Assembly (NCBI RefSeq): GCF_000321225.1
Contig: NW_004451502.1
Span: 290,775 to 354,774, forward strand
Origin: Odobenus rosmarus divergens
Lineage: Eukaryota; Chordata; Mammalia; Carnivora; Odobenidae
Length of the DNA stretch: 64,000 bases
Direction of reading: 5' to 3'
Each line of letters begins with the position of its first letter. The stretch's first letter is position 1. The notes below the pieces were generated by a model, which saw only the letters and a program-made list of their open reading frames with translations, was not told where the DNA came from and did not search any database. Position numbers and translations under genes: made by a program. Below are positions 43,720 to 56,082 of this stretch, piece after piece.

Positions 43720-44405
43720 TCTAAGCTCAGACGCGTCTATTCTACTATCGAGGATGTGGCACCATATATAATAGCTGTCGGCTTCAACTCCAGTCCTGCA
43801 AGGATTCATCCCAAAGAGCTCAACTCAAATGTACCTTTATGAAGTCATTCTCATGTTCTCTTAGGAAACAGTTTCTAAATGATGCAGCATAATTCAGAAC
43901 CAATGAATCTCATCTTTTTTTTTTTTTTTAAATACCTCTTTTACTGTCAAATGGGCGCATTAGCCCAAGACCACATTAGGAAAATCCATGATCATAAAAG
44001 AGATACTCTGTGAGCCTGAGACAGACAGTGAAGACAAACCCATACCCAGAAAGCACTTCAATCTCAGTAAAGATAGAGCACGGGTGATCTGAGGTGATCA
44101 ATACGCCACTAAGTAGCTGGTCAGTGTCCATGAGGGGCTGTGCCGCCCTGACGGTTCAGTGTCAGTCTCAGATCTTGTCAGCCCATAGAGTCATCATTAA
44201 CGATGGTTTTGTCAGCCTAGGTGCGAGGAAGCCCTGCTGTTGTTCCCGTGCTCAGTCTCCACCCCTGGCCTGTAACCAGCCCTGGACCAGTTCACCGGGC
44301 TGCTTCGAAAGCCATGAGGTGCTGAGGACAAAGACCGCCTGCCTGTCGATGGGAAGTTTATTATCCCCGCTTGTTCAGTGCTTCCTCTATAGTATTAGCT
44401 TTCTT
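43720..44405. other. Unassigned DNA
   Basis: A T13-15 run lies near 43915-43930. No gene or repeat recognised. Confidence 0.4.
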
Positions 44406-44409
44406 TGGG

Positions 44410-44720
44410 GCTTCCTATGGGTCATCTAGTGTTGTATCACAAATTAGCCCAAAACTTAGCAGCTTAAAAAGGCATTTACTGTCTCGGGATCTCTGTGGGG
44501 AAATAAGCTGCCACGTTGTAACTTCTCCTATTGAGAGGCCCATGTGGCAAGGAGTGGATGTCCCCAGCCCAGAGCCAGCAGGTACCCGACGCCTGCCAAT
44601 AGCCACATGGCCCAGTCATTCCTGCAGACCCAGAAATTTCAAGGGTATTTGGATGTCCAAGGTTTTAAGACACATTCACACTTATGTTCCTCTATCACAC
44701 CTTATCATTCCCATAATAGT
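44410..44720 (-). mobile_element. LTR-like repeat, antisense (MaLR type, tentative)
   Basis: gtgttgtatcacaaattagc ccaaaacttagcagcttaaa aaggcatttactgtctcggg atctctgtgggg resembles an antisense LTR of the MaLR kind (acaaattaccccaaaacttagcggcttaaaac ... tttattatctcacagtttctgtggg). Later phrases include gaggcccatgtggcaagg and atagccacatggcccagtc. Frames at 44371-44864 read through it. Confidence 0.5.
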
Positions 44721-44984
44721 TGTTGGGACTGTGAATTCACTTGCTTCTATCACGATCAGATCCCAGTCTCCTATACTGCCTACAGGAAACAGGGTCTCTC
44801 TAAGTGTTACCATAGATGTCTTCTTCTGTTCTTCACATCTTACCCTGAGTGGTTAATTACCTGACCTGAGTCTGCAGTTTTTCCTCCCTATGCTTTGATG
44901 GCAGTTAACTCAAACCAGCAAACCACGCCACCTTTGTAAGTACTACTGTCTTCACATCTCTTAAATGCTTTTCTTTTTTTCCCC

Positions 44985-45470
44985 ACAAGCCAGTAGGCTA
45001 AGTAGAATAATGTCCTTAAAGATGTCCCCATCTTAATCCCCAGAATTTGGGAAGTTGCTAGTTTCCATGGCAAAAGGGGATTTGCATATGTGATTAAGTT
45101 AAGCAGCTTGAGATGGTGAGATTATTTTAGATTATCAGGGTGGAACCAATCTAACTACACTGTCCTTGGAAGCAGAGAACTTTTCCCAGCTGGGGTCAGA
45201 GGTAATGTGGCTATTGGAGGAATGGTCAGAGACAGGCAGTACTGTAGGTTCTGAAGGTAGAAGGAAGCCAAGGAATGAAGGTGGCCTCTTAAAATCTAAC
45301 ACAGACATAGAAATGGATGTGCTCTGACAGCCTCCAGAGGGAACACCGACGTCCTGACACCTGACAGACTACTGAGACCTCCACTAGACTTCTCACCCTA
45401 TAGAAATCAAAAATCACAAATGTGTGTTAAGTCACTAAGTTTGTAGTAATGTTTTTAGGGATGCAACAGA
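44985..45470 (+). mobile_element. MLT1-type MaLR LTR, sense
   Basis: aaagatgtccccatcttaat ccccagaatttgggaagttg, ccatggcaaaaggggatttg catatgtgattaagttaagc, gattatcagggtggaaccaa tctaac, gccaaggaatgaaggtggcc tc, gcctccagagggaacaccga, gttaagtcactaagtttgta gtaatg. This is the full MLT1C-like LTR order from near the start to the end. Confidence 0.88.
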
Positions 45471-45474
45471 AAAT

Positions 45475-46555
45475 GAACACATCAGTGTATCCCATTTCAT
45501 CCCCTTTGGTCCTAATTTCCCCAGGAGAAAACATCAGTAATTGCGATGTTGAAGAGTGCCAGGAATTACCTCCAGCAATTGCAATGGAATCATTGCACCA
45601 AAAACCCGTTCTAGAAATGGGTTCATTGTTAGCATTTCAGTCTGCGGATCTGTAAGACTACTTCCAGCCCAACTCTCTTAATTTGGGTTCTCCTTAAAAC
45701 ACATCTTGAAAAAAACAACTGGAATGTGAGTAGAATATTTGATAAGTGATCCCAGGAAACACCAGTGGAGAGAGGTAAGTAATACAAGGAAGGGAAGGAA
45801 TCCAGTGACAGATACATGACCACTGTGGGCACCCAGAGCTCAATCCTACTGAACCACCGAGGAAGACAGAGGAGAAGAAGCCCTTGGGAATTACTCCACC
45901 CAAGAGATGGGGAGACGAGCCAATGACCCAAATGTTCCCATCAGCCATGGCTGGAGGGATGGTTGATCCTGAGGGCTATCGATGCGCCATCAAGAGGGGA
46001 GAAGAGTCTCTGGCGGTCAGGGGCAACTGAGGCCGAGTCAGAGGTGCTGGCATTTGGAACCTGGCCCAGAGCACAGAGAAACAGACATGCTGAGGACAGA
46101 AGAGGGGTCACTTACAGTGTCTGCCATGACCATCCATCCATACTTGTTTCACTACAGGACACCCATCACGGCCCTTCTGCTCCATCCAGGCCATTGGCTG
46201 CTTCTCTATGTCACATGCTCCTGACCTGGACCTCATCTGGCCTCAAATCGGTAACTCTCTCCCCCAACTCCACTGTCTTCTCACAGAGTCTTAATTTCCC
46301 CTCAATTCTTTATTCTCTCTTTATAATTTCATTCAAAGTCTTGCAATGTGGCTCAAAAACTCCCCAGGATCGCACCCCACTTTTCCCATACTTCTTTTGT
46401 TTCTAGTACAACTGCATCTGCACATGTTCTCCAAGCAACAGTTATGAACAGGCAGCATTTGATATATTTTTCTGGCCCATCATTCCTCTGCTACTTCTAT
46501 TCCTATTGAATTCTATCCCCGAGTTATTCCTCCTTTCCCGGATAGAGCACATGCG
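45475..46555. other. Unassigned DNA
   Basis: Pyrimidine-leaning sequence at 46190-46540 could be diverged L2 upstream of the better-supported end. The overlapping frames at 45629-45948 and 45963-46406 have no known domain. Confidence 0.35.
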
Positions 46556-46559
46556 TTCA

Positions 46560-46825
46560 ATCCCCCATTAGCCCTGTCCCCACAGCGTTTTCTGCCTTGA
46601 GTCATCTCATTCTTCAAGGCCCAGCTTCTTCTGTGACCCTTTTCTCACTGCCTGGGTAGAATCATTCCCATATCAGTGCTGCCATGGTGCTGTTTCTTCT
46701 TCTGTGTGTTTGACCCATATTACAGTTATTATCTCTAATGTCTGCCAATAAATGGTGAGCTTTCCAGGGCACGCGCACACCAGAGTGTGTTCGCCACAGC
46801 GGGTGTCTAACAAACGGGCCTTTGG
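46560..46825 (+). mobile_element. L2 LINE 3' region
   Basis: cattcttcaaggcccagctt cttctgtgacccttttctca ctgcctggg, then aataaatggtgagctttcca gggcacgcgcacaccagagt gtg matches L2 (ccttcaaggcccagctcaaatgcc ... tgtgagctccttgagggcaggg). The end is more diverged. Confidence 0.68.
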
Positions 46826-48139
46826 TAGCACGCAATCAGAGTCAGATTAACTAGTCTAAAAGATGGGATGAGAAACGGTGTTAGATAGAAGTGTTGTTTC
46901 AAAAGACGGACACCCAGTCGAGTACTCTCAGGACTAAAGAACACATGACTTTAGTCATCTTTTAGAACATGCTTCCAAAAATGATAAATTAAAATGAATA
47001 AATATTAGAATGACCACTTCATCATGACCTAATTCTCCTTTTTCCCTTAATATTATTTCAAGCACTGCTTGTGGACTTGATTTACTTGATTCTTCAAGTA
47101 TCCTGGAAGAAGGACTCTTTTGATTACAGTACAAATGGGAGCCTGCTGTCCCACCGCAGAAAAATGGTGCCAAGTTGCTGCAGACAGGCGGGCCGGTATC
47201 CGGCCTCGGTGAAGGAGCCGGCTGGAACTGCACAGTGCAGGCTGTCTTACGTTTTAAAATGATATTTGAAAAAAAAAGCAAAACCAAACAAAACTGAAGT
47301 AGATCTAGCAACAAGCAGCAAAAATGATTAAATGGATGAAAGCAGCCCCATGTGAGAAAAGGTTAACAGAGCAAGAGATATTTATTAAAAAAAACAAAGA
47401 CCCAGGGTGACGTTAACTGTCTAAAAGTATATTAAAGGTTGTTTTTTTAAATGACAATGCTGAGCAACAGCTGTATTTGAACAATGCAAAATGAAAATGA
47501 AAAATAAATTTCTCTAAGAGTTTTTCTTAGATAAAAGTTGAATATGTTTGATCACTAAAATTATTTGTCAAATACACAAAATATGTATGTTTAGACACAT
47601 TTTGCCTGACACCCTTCAAAATTGCTCTAATGGACAGATTACACATTTACCCACCTAGGGAAATGACCTTATGACCTGTGCCCAATGCCTTTCACATTTT
47701 AGGAGATTTTTTTTTTTTTTTAAGAGAAGAGGATTTGGATCAGGTATCAGATTTACAAAGCCAAAGTAAAATGAAGGATTGAAGCATTAATAATGTGATA
47801 AATGAATGAATCTAAACAGTGATGGTAAAAACATAAAGATATAACAGCCACACGATCTAGTTGTAGTTTACTTCTTCACAGAACTTCTAAGCAGGATTTA
47901 GGGATTTTGAAGCTGTTTAACATTGGGACATCATAAATGCAAACGAATGGTTTACTGTAACAGTGACCTGTGTACTTTCTCTCTGTGGGCATTGAATAGT
48001 TCAGATTTAAATCTGAAGGGAGCACCCTGTTGAAAGTCAAGAAGTAGCTAGGGTCTGGTGCTGGCTGTGGAGTATGTAGGAAATGTCAAGAATAAATCTC
48101 TCCCTTCCTGAATTATTCTGCACTGTGGTTATTTAGACA
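46826..48139. other. Unassigned DNA
   Basis: A GC-rich patch near 47140-47240 contains a few CpGs and overlaps opposite-strand frames with no known domain. The rest is AT-rich with a T12-14 run near 47708. Confidence 0.4.
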
Positions 48140-48665
48140 GCCAGAGAAAGACAGTGATAGAAGGCCCCACAGACCAGTTTGTTATCTTCTCAGGAGCTTC
48201 CCAGGTATTATCTGAAATCAGCCCCTTACGTGGAGCTCAGGAAGAGACTAAAGGAACAGGTCTCCAGATTGGTAGGTGGTGGGTTAATAAGCAAGGGGTG
48301 TTTCTTACGAGGCTGGTGTTGGGTGGCCACAAGATGAGTAGATCTCTGCACCTGTCCACCAAATCTTCAGAGTTTATTTGGAGGCCTTAACTGGGTTCGG
48401 TCATGCACACCATTCAAATGGTCTCAACACTACATCACTTTCTTGAGGTCATGCCCTTGGACAGCTTCAGGAAGCTGGGAAGGTAAGAAGAATACATATT
48501 CCAAGGACAGGGGAGTGGGTGAGAAGCCTCTGACTGCCCCGGTCCAGATCACTGGTAAAGGGGTGGTCATACCAATGAAATACGGTGAACAAACCTACAG
48601 GCTTAGTTTATGTGGAAAGATTCTGCAGACAACAGGGACTGAGTATTATGGGAGCATTGTAAGCC
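48140..48665 (-). other. Possible LTR, antisense (unassigned)
   Basis: tcttctcaggagcttcccag gtattatctgaaatcagccc, atcttcagagtttatttgga ggccttaactgggttcggtc atgcacacc and ccttggacagcttcaggaag have the feel of an antisense ERVL-type LTR, with AATAAA on the minus strand (within agtttattt). No family name, ends or direct repeats could be fixed. Confidence 0.35.
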
Positions 48666-51600
48666 AGAGGAAACCGTAGGAGAATATGATATTGTAGGTT
48701 ATTGTGATTTGCATATTGTATGTGTACATGTGTGGGCAGGTGTTTATATTTGTAGGACAAAAGGAAATGGGAATGTACATGTATCATACGCTTATTATGC
48801 AAACTACTTTCTATTGTGCACTTTGAATGGATCTTCTACCTACGTTGGTTTTGTAGCTGCACACAGAAGCCATCTGAAAAATATATTTATGGAGTCCTAA
48901 AGACCTTCTGTACGTTGATACATTTCATTATACAGTATCTTAAAACATCACATTTGTTAAATTTTTCCATTTTTCCAAAAAACCTAATTTTTGCTTGAAA
49001 GCTCCAATATTATCCTTGGCAGTTGTCTTCTTAAAGGGACAGGTTTACTTCATCTTTCACTTTGTTGGGTTTTCTTTTTTTAATTGAAAATATCTGCAAA
49101 ATACTCACATGTGAATAATCATAGTTTGCCAGTCTGTTGGAGTTTCAAGTAAACGATGCTTCATGAATAAAGGGATTCCCTCAGCTAGCAACTGAAATCA
49201 TCACACAAGGGTTTTACTCAGAGATGAGCGCCGTGCTCAGACAGGCATCGGAAGAGCTTGATGCCCATTTCTCACTTTGTCACATGGAATATTAAAATGA
49301 CACATCATATACTCAGGGGCCAATATTTAATAAAACTAGTAATTTTTATTGCTTTATCAAGGCCATTCATGAATAAAATTGGCATGTGTGTGTGTTTGTG
49401 TGTTGTATGGCGATGAGAAATGCAATGGCTGCACGTAGTCTGTGGCCCTACCCTGATGTCTGATAAGCTGCCGGCAGTTTTATCCACCACTGTTCTTGCA
49501 CGGCCAGTGAAAATGTCATCACAGTAAAGAAGACCTAGTGTCTTAGTGTTATTATAACAATCCTTGTGACTTTGAGGAGTCCCTTAAATGACTTCCATGC
49601 ACACCTGACACTGTCTGGCCCAGTGCCCGAAGCTCTAGGGAGAGTGTGCCATTGGGGAAGAGGGTATCTTCAGATGGGACCTCTGCCGGTGGATGTCACC
49701 AGCCCCATGTTTGTCCCCATGTTAGAAACCCGTGGAGAGGCGGTGCACACGACCACGTGGAGCCATGGGCATCTCACGCTCTTCCCTCAGTGTCTTGGGC
49801 TGGGAAACACCTGTACTCTTTCTCTGATGATATTTCGTCTCTCCCACTGGAATGTCTCATCTGCTCATTCTGGACCTCTGACCCCACCTCGGTTACTTGG
49901 TTTCTCCACCTCACCTTTCTCCTTCTGCCTGGCCATCCCAGAAACCATTTTCCGAGTCAGTTTCCAGTTCCTCCCTCCTGGAGTTTCTCTCAGGGGAGCA
50001 GGTTCCTCCTGAGCCCTCCCCTCTGGAAGCACCGCCTAGATGTGTGAACAGAAGAAAGCCGGAAATGTCCCCCGTTTACTGACAGTAACTTTCCTGCAGG
50101 GGAACACTCACCATTATTTAATGCCTTTAAGATACAAGGTTTTTATCAATTGTGACTTTGCCTGACAAATAATTTTCAGAGATTAATGCCTTGTGAGAAT
50201 TCAGAAAGAGTACCTAAGCAGCATTTCCCAATTCCCAAACACAAGAATCCTATCAATGAAGTAACATGCATATATGTTATCCGTGGTAAGTAGTGGTGAG
50301 CCCTGAAGGTCTTTCCTGGGAAACAAGCCACTATATTTTAGGTCTGTATTCTCTAATAGACACAGTCAACTTTAGTTAACTTTTAAAAATTGGGAAAACA
50401 GTTCCTTAGTTTCCAAGTTATAATTTGTTTTCATATTCCTAGCTTTGGAACTTTTGTTCCCAAGGCTGTCTCTGAATTCTGTCCTTAGGACAGAAGTTCA
50501 GACTTTTGGACTTGGAATGCTGGGTTCATTCAGACCATCTGTGAATTCTCCTATAATTTTTCATGTATTAAACCCTAATTCCTTTTTAACCCTTTGTTAC
50601 TGTGGTTATTTTATCATCATTAGTTTTGGTGTTAAAGAAAATTCATGAGCCATATACATAGCTGTTTCTTTTGTGGTTTACTACTTTAAAACTTGGTGTC
50701 TTTAATCAACCCCTCAGCTCTGTTATTTTAAAGTTAGAAAAAAAAATACTGCCTAAGTTCTATGGCTGTTGATGAATTCTACTGACAGAGAGTCAGGCCT
50801 ATGATGAGAATGCACCTGTTAGGGCTCTCTTTAATGCAGAACAGTGTAGACAAGGTGAGACCCTTCATATTGACTCTCTGCCTCAACCATCAGGAAGGAA
50901 CCTCCACTGAAAGTCACCCTAGACATAATGAACATGATCGATGTCTTCTTGAAAATTTTAGATTTTTCAAGGTTTTCTTACTCTGGGTGTTAGCATTCCT
51001 AACAATATTCCAGCAATCCTAGTCATTAGTTTATATCTGACCACATCCATGTTTTTCCTTTGTCACCTTCATGTGCTCTTCAGAAGAGTGTAGGAGAGAG
51101 AAGGAAGGCAGATCTTGACCTTCCCTCAGGCACTCACACATTTGGTACTTTGGTCTTAGCAGTTTTATTAAAAGAGACCAACTGAGGTCCTGTGTGTGTT
51201 TGAGGCAGATAATTTGTTTGGAACTGTTAGTCTTATGTTGGGAAGTTATTTCAGAAAAATATGATCATCAAACTAGTTCTGAACTTTGGTTTCAGTTTTC
51301 TTCGTGTCATGGGCTTGCACTACCTACTCAGGACGTCTGGGGAAACAGGGAGATTCTGTGACTGAGTCGTCAACAGTATCCCATTGCTGATGACACAAGG
51401 GATCCTTTCTGCCTGATGTGTCGTCTGTTCCTGATATGCTCAATCAAACACTGTTTCCTCATAACTGGCAGAGTTCTCCCAGGAAGTCTCATGACAAACA
51501 CTCCCACCACATCCCTCATGCTCCACCTTGCATGAGCTCTTTACGGTACCTGCTCACTTTTCCTGGACCGGTAGAGAGGGACAGAATGCCCCTGAAATAC

Positions 51601-51785
51601 GTATTTGGCTCCATACACATCACTAGGATGTTGAGCCCACCGCTGGCTTCACAAAAGACATGATCAGGAACCTACCACTGCCTCCTCCCATAATTTCATA
51701 AGCTCAAAGGTTTGAATCTTAATATTATTGCTTGAATAACACCAGTTCAGGGCTTTAAAAAAAATGCAGGAAACCAAAATGCAGG
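48666..51785. other. Unassigned DNA, over 3 kb without a named repeat
   Basis: No SINE, L1 or gene recognised. Overlapping plus-strand frames at 49566-50082 (up to 148 codons, in all three phases) show base composition and not coding; they lack domains and splice context. Short TG words occur at 49385-49405. Decayed L2 is possible in the pyrimidine-rich part. Confidence 0.4.
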
Positions 51786-51789
51786 CTAA

Positions 51790-51985
51790 AGTTACTCAAA
51801 CCACGGTCCTTAAATGATCTCAACTAGAATTACGTGGAACACTTCTAAAAATACAGATTCCTGACTCCATCTCAACTCCCAGAAGCAGTGTCTTTGAGAA
51901 TATCACTGAAAAATTTGCATCTTTCATGAGAAATCCAGGTGACTGTTTTTCTAACCCAAAATTTGAAAATCACTGCTCTGGCCTG
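51790..51985 (+). mobile_element. MER5-like hAT DNA transposon
   Basis: agttactcaaaccacggtcc, tagaattacgtggaacactt ctaaaaatacagattcctga ctccatctcaactcccagaa, aaatttgcatctttcatgag aaatccaggtgactg, then aaaatttgaaaatcactgct. This follows MER5 order, with ends actcaaaccac and gaaaatcactg resembling its terminal inverted repeats. Confidence 0.7.
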
Positions 51986-53380
51986 TGTTCTCAAGGCTGA
52001 GGATTTTGTTTTATAGGCAAAGGGACATGAAACCTCTCTTTTACAGGAGGATTGAGGTCGATCTTTATCCAAAATCTCTTAAAGGGGTTTGTGCTTTTTT
52101 GGAAATGGAAAATAAAAATAGTCATCTTAGGTGATACTCTGCAGTTAGACAACAAATCAAAATCTGAATCTATGAGAGGAAGAGGGGAAATCCATTCTAA
52201 TTGCACTTGGTCATCCAGATCCCCCTTTCGTGGGTAAGTTCACGTGTGTTCCCCGAACCCACTTCTCATTCAAGAGGGGTAGTAAAGGGCAGAATGAGGG
52301 AAGAGGAGGAAAAAAGCAGAAAGTTCGTATCTGACAGGTTTGCCCCACCTAAAAGGAGAGATACTGAATTAATAAACAGGGTAAGAAAAGAGCAGGAAAA
52401 AAGTATATTAATAAAATAAAATTAAATAAATAAAATATGAAATAAAAAATGTCCACCTCACTACAACACAAAGCTTGTCTGATGTCCTCACAGTTACCAC
52501 AGGTCACGATAATATTCTGGCAAAAATGTAATGAGTTTTGTGGGTAATGACTAAATGTAGAAAATACAGAGGAAAAGGAAATTTATATCATAAACCATGT
52601 AGAACATCCCAATACACCAGCCAGCAGGCAACTTTAAGCAGATTAATAAATATTTTGAACTGATATTAAAGTAAGAGACAAGAGGATATGACTTTCCATA
52701 TAAATACTAGGGTAATGTTATAAAAGCCATAGCATTTACTGCAATGTGTTTCCCAGAGCACATTCTGTATATTAAAATAAAGATTTACACTGTCACCAAA
52801 ATGACTACACACAATAAATGCATTACAGATTAGCTCACAGAAGAGAAGGAAGAGACTTCGTTCCCCTTTCCTGGTATCTTCTTGTGATTAGCACACTGTG
52901 GCTACGCCCTCTCCAACCTGAACTTCCCAGTCCCGCATTTGTACGTGTTTTCACTGATATCAGCAGCAAACACATCAGTATTCCCCGTGCCAAATGCTGG
53001 TGATGCTTAGGACCCTCTCCTCTTCAAAGGATGCTCTCAGAAAAAAGTGTGACACCAGATTTTCAGTCTATAAATGGCTTTAAGTCACCAAATACCTCTT
53101 GAAAGTGGAGGTACACATTTTAGGTGTGAGCTTACATGACACAGTTTTCATATACTGCAGAAGTAATTTCAGAGACCCTGGGGAAAATGGGGAAAATGAT
53201 ATAAAATCATAGTCAACGTGAATATCAGACTCTGGGACTACTAATTCAAGGATTTGAAAGGATTTCTGCATTGCGACAGGCACCTCTATCCCTTAAAAAA
53301 GTGCATATTCACAGTCTTCAAGTGAAAGTTTCAAACATTTAAATAACAGTGGCATTAGTTAAATTACAGAATAAATGAGT
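51986..53380. other. Unassigned DNA with an A/T-rich simple stretch
   Basis: taaaataaaattaaataaat-type low complexity lies at 52412-52448. No gene or repeat otherwise. Confidence 0.4.
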
Positions 53381-53384
53381 ATGA

Positions 53385-53500
53385 TGTCCGTACCTATTAT
53401 GTGACATGTGTTTTTCACTACCGGAAGTCCAGGCACCCGGTACAGTCTCTGGTACTTAATGGATGAACAAATATTTGTTAAATATGGACTGAAAACATGC
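53385..53500 (+). mobile_element. L2 LINE 3' tip
   Basis: gtccaggcacccggtacagt ctctggtacttaatggatga acaaatatttgttaaatatg g matches the L2 3' end (cagtgcctggtacatagtagg...caataaatatttgttgaatgaa). Confidence 0.65.
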
Positions 53501-55235
53501 CTAGTTATTATATTTTAGTTTCACATTATCTGTTTTGGTCACTAAAAACTCTGTGAGTCTTAAAGTAGCACATTATCTATGGTACAATATTGACTTTCAA
53601 AAATAGCTATATATTTAAACTTTATTCCTTGAGAATTTTCTTTTGGAGAATTTTTGTCTTGATTTGAGAAGACCCATTAATCTAATGCAAATCGCTTATT
53701 CTACAGTGACAGTGACAGATAACTTGCTCTAAAGATAAGACTTTGCCAGGATGAGAGAATTTAAGCATGAGGTGGGGCAGTCACTTTGCTAGCTCGCACA
53801 GCAGTGATGAGGGCGTAAGAATTTGACCTAGGCAGTCGGAATCCTGTCTGTCCGGGATTTCGATCACGGAAGAAGAGAACCAAAAGACTACAGCTGCATG
53901 TAATTAAGGAAAGGAAGTATTTCCAAGGAGGAAAGAGAAAAGGATTTATGATTTCAACGTAGCAGACCCAACAGAGCATTCAAAGACAGTGAGGGCTGAG
54001 AGAAGTCCTTGTAGAAATTAAATGTGAATCCACTTGGCCAATGGTTAAGGTGGGAGTGAAAGGAAGAGAAAGACAGTGAGAATAAATTATTTTTTTAAAT
54101 GAATTTTGACAAAGAAAGGAAAGGGAATGATCACTCACCCAGGTCAATGAAAGACCTTTTTAAAGAGAGAGGCAAGTGACACAGAACAGACTATTTGTTG
54201 GAATCCACCGTTTAATTATTAGAATACAACTGGTCACCTCAGTGAAAAGCTAGATATTTTAAAATAGAACAGTCCGCTTTTGTATTTCTAGATGATTTCA
54301 GAACATCTTGATACAGCTGATATTTCTATTTTCAAGGGTAAGATTCTGTTTGAAGGATTTTATCTACAACATTTGACAGTACCCATAAACTTCCCTTATG
54401 AACCATGGAGTTAGTTAGGAAAGAGTCATAAATATCAATGTGAAGAGTGTAGAGTGTTGATGTGATGAGTGGTAGTGTCACGAAAAATCAGCTTGTTTAA
54501 ACAGAACCCTAAACATTTATGTCACTGAATAGAAGAGGTATTAAAACGTTTTTTTAGCATAATGTCTTTTTGATGGTTTTTATGGGGGCAAGGATCCTCA
54601 GTCTGTTATCCACAGAGAAAATTGGATGAATCAGTGTTCCCAAAATGTATTACTAAGATTCACACCACACAATGAGTGTGTAAGTTTAACCTTTACAAAG
54701 AGCTTGAGGGAAAGACTTTTCTTTTTTTTAATACTTCACTTAAAAAACCATTGGAAATGTACTTTTCTCAAGAGGTAATTGATTCAGTAATACTGCAGAA
54801 CTTCAGAATGGAAAGTATGTAAGTTTATACCAGAATCATTTCTCTGTGTTTTGTTACACTTTTTAAATTTTTTAAATAAATAAGATGAAGAGTAAATACA
54901 AGGAAAGTGAGTGAAATTAAATTAATATTTGTCTTTTATCCTGAATGCCCTAAGAGATCTGGAAAAATTGGGAAAGAAGAACATTATACATTATTTATAT
55001 GCCATTAACAAAATGGAAAAGAATGTTATATTTGCTCTACCTTAGGTGTAAGTAGCCACATTTTATACTGGACAAACATCTCCTAACAAAGAGAATGAAA
55101 CTAGAAAGGGACTAGGTTTGTCAAACTGGGATTCTAGAAAAATACTATGTAAAAGCAGGAGATATAAATAATTCTTCTATTGGAAAGGACACTGAAAAAG
55201 ATCTAATCTAAGCTATCATTAATACAGAATTTCAC
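53501..55235. other. Unassigned DNA
   Basis: No gene or named repeat recognised over about 1.7 kb. The minus-strand frame at 53761-53979 has no known domain. Confidence 0.45.
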
Positions 55236-55239
55236 CTAC

Positions 55240-55640
55240 ATTGTCTATCTCAAAGCATAATAAGCACTAAGTACGAGCCAGTCACCAGGTTTGCAAAGGT
55301 GAATAAGGTATGTTTTTCCTACCCTCAGGAAATTACAGTATAGAAGTAAAAAATAGCTGGGAAATAGTTTGTAGCTAGTAGACAACAGTAGGTTGTATAA
55401 AAATTATATGAAATAATTTTTTTTTCATCAGTACAGCAACAGCATAGAGGAGGGAGTGAATAATTGTTACATGTTGTCTCAGAGAAGGCAATCTAAGTAT
55501 TTTAAGTCTAAGGTGGGTGTCTAAGTATTATAAGCATTTACCAGGAAGACATATGAATATTTGTCTGGATAATACTGAAGTGTTTTTGATCTATCTGAAG
55601 TCTATCTGAAGCATAAGATGGAATGCTGTGTTTAGGGAAA
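55240..55640 (-). mobile_element. L2 LINE 3' region, antisense
   Basis: aagcactaagtacgagccag tcaccaggtttgcaaaggtg aataaggtatgtttttccta ccctcaggaaattacagtat is antisense L2 (gcacctactatgtgccaggcac ... gatgaataagacatggtccctgccctcaaggagcttacagtct). ctcagagaaggcaatctaag continues it. Confidence 0.65.
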
Positions 55641-55862
55641 GTGTTTTAGTCCTTCTGAATCATAACATACCTGTATAGACCTGCAGCACAGAATAAGGGG
55701 AGGCCGATGGACGAGGAGCCTGGGAAGGCGGGTGGGGGCCGGGCCATCTGAGTTCTCACAGGTCAGGCCAACATACCCAACCTCCCACTGGAAGCACCAA
55801 GAAGTGGGGCAGAGAAAGAAGTGGGATGTGGTGTTAGAGAGATCGCAGGAGTGGACAGCGTG

Positions 55863-56066
55863 TGGGGCGCCTGGGTGGCTCAGTCATTAAGCATCTGCCT
55901 TCGGCTCAGGTCATGATCCCAGGGTCCTGGGATCCAGCCCCGCATCGGGCTCCCTGCTCCGCAGGAAGCCTGCTTCTCCCTCTCCCACTCCCCCTGCTTG
56001 TGTTCCCTCTCTCACTGCGTCTTTCTCTGTCAAATCAATCAATCAATCAATCTTTAAAAAAAAAAA
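55863..56066 (+). mobile_element. CAN-SINE, young, with perfect target-site duplication
   Basis: Starts GGGGCGCCTGGGTGGCTCAG; head GGGATCCAGCCCCGCATCGG; body TCCGCAGGAAGCCTGCTTCT; CCCACTCCCCCTGCTTGTGT; then (TCAA)n and CTTTAAAAAAAAAAAA. A perfect 16-bp repeat, aggagtggacagcgtg, lies at 55847-55862 and 56067-56082. It is the only SINE in the last 20 kb. Confidence 0.97.
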
Positions 56067-56082
56067 AGGAGTGGACAGCGTG

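Noticed and set aside
44371..44864. 161- and 106-codon plus-strand frames
   Set aside because: They overlap each other in different phases and read through an LTR-like repeat.
49566..50082. Overlapping plus-strand frames of up to 148 codons in three phases
   Set aside because: Open in all phases at once because stops are rare in this pyrimidine-rich stretch; no domain, no splice pattern.
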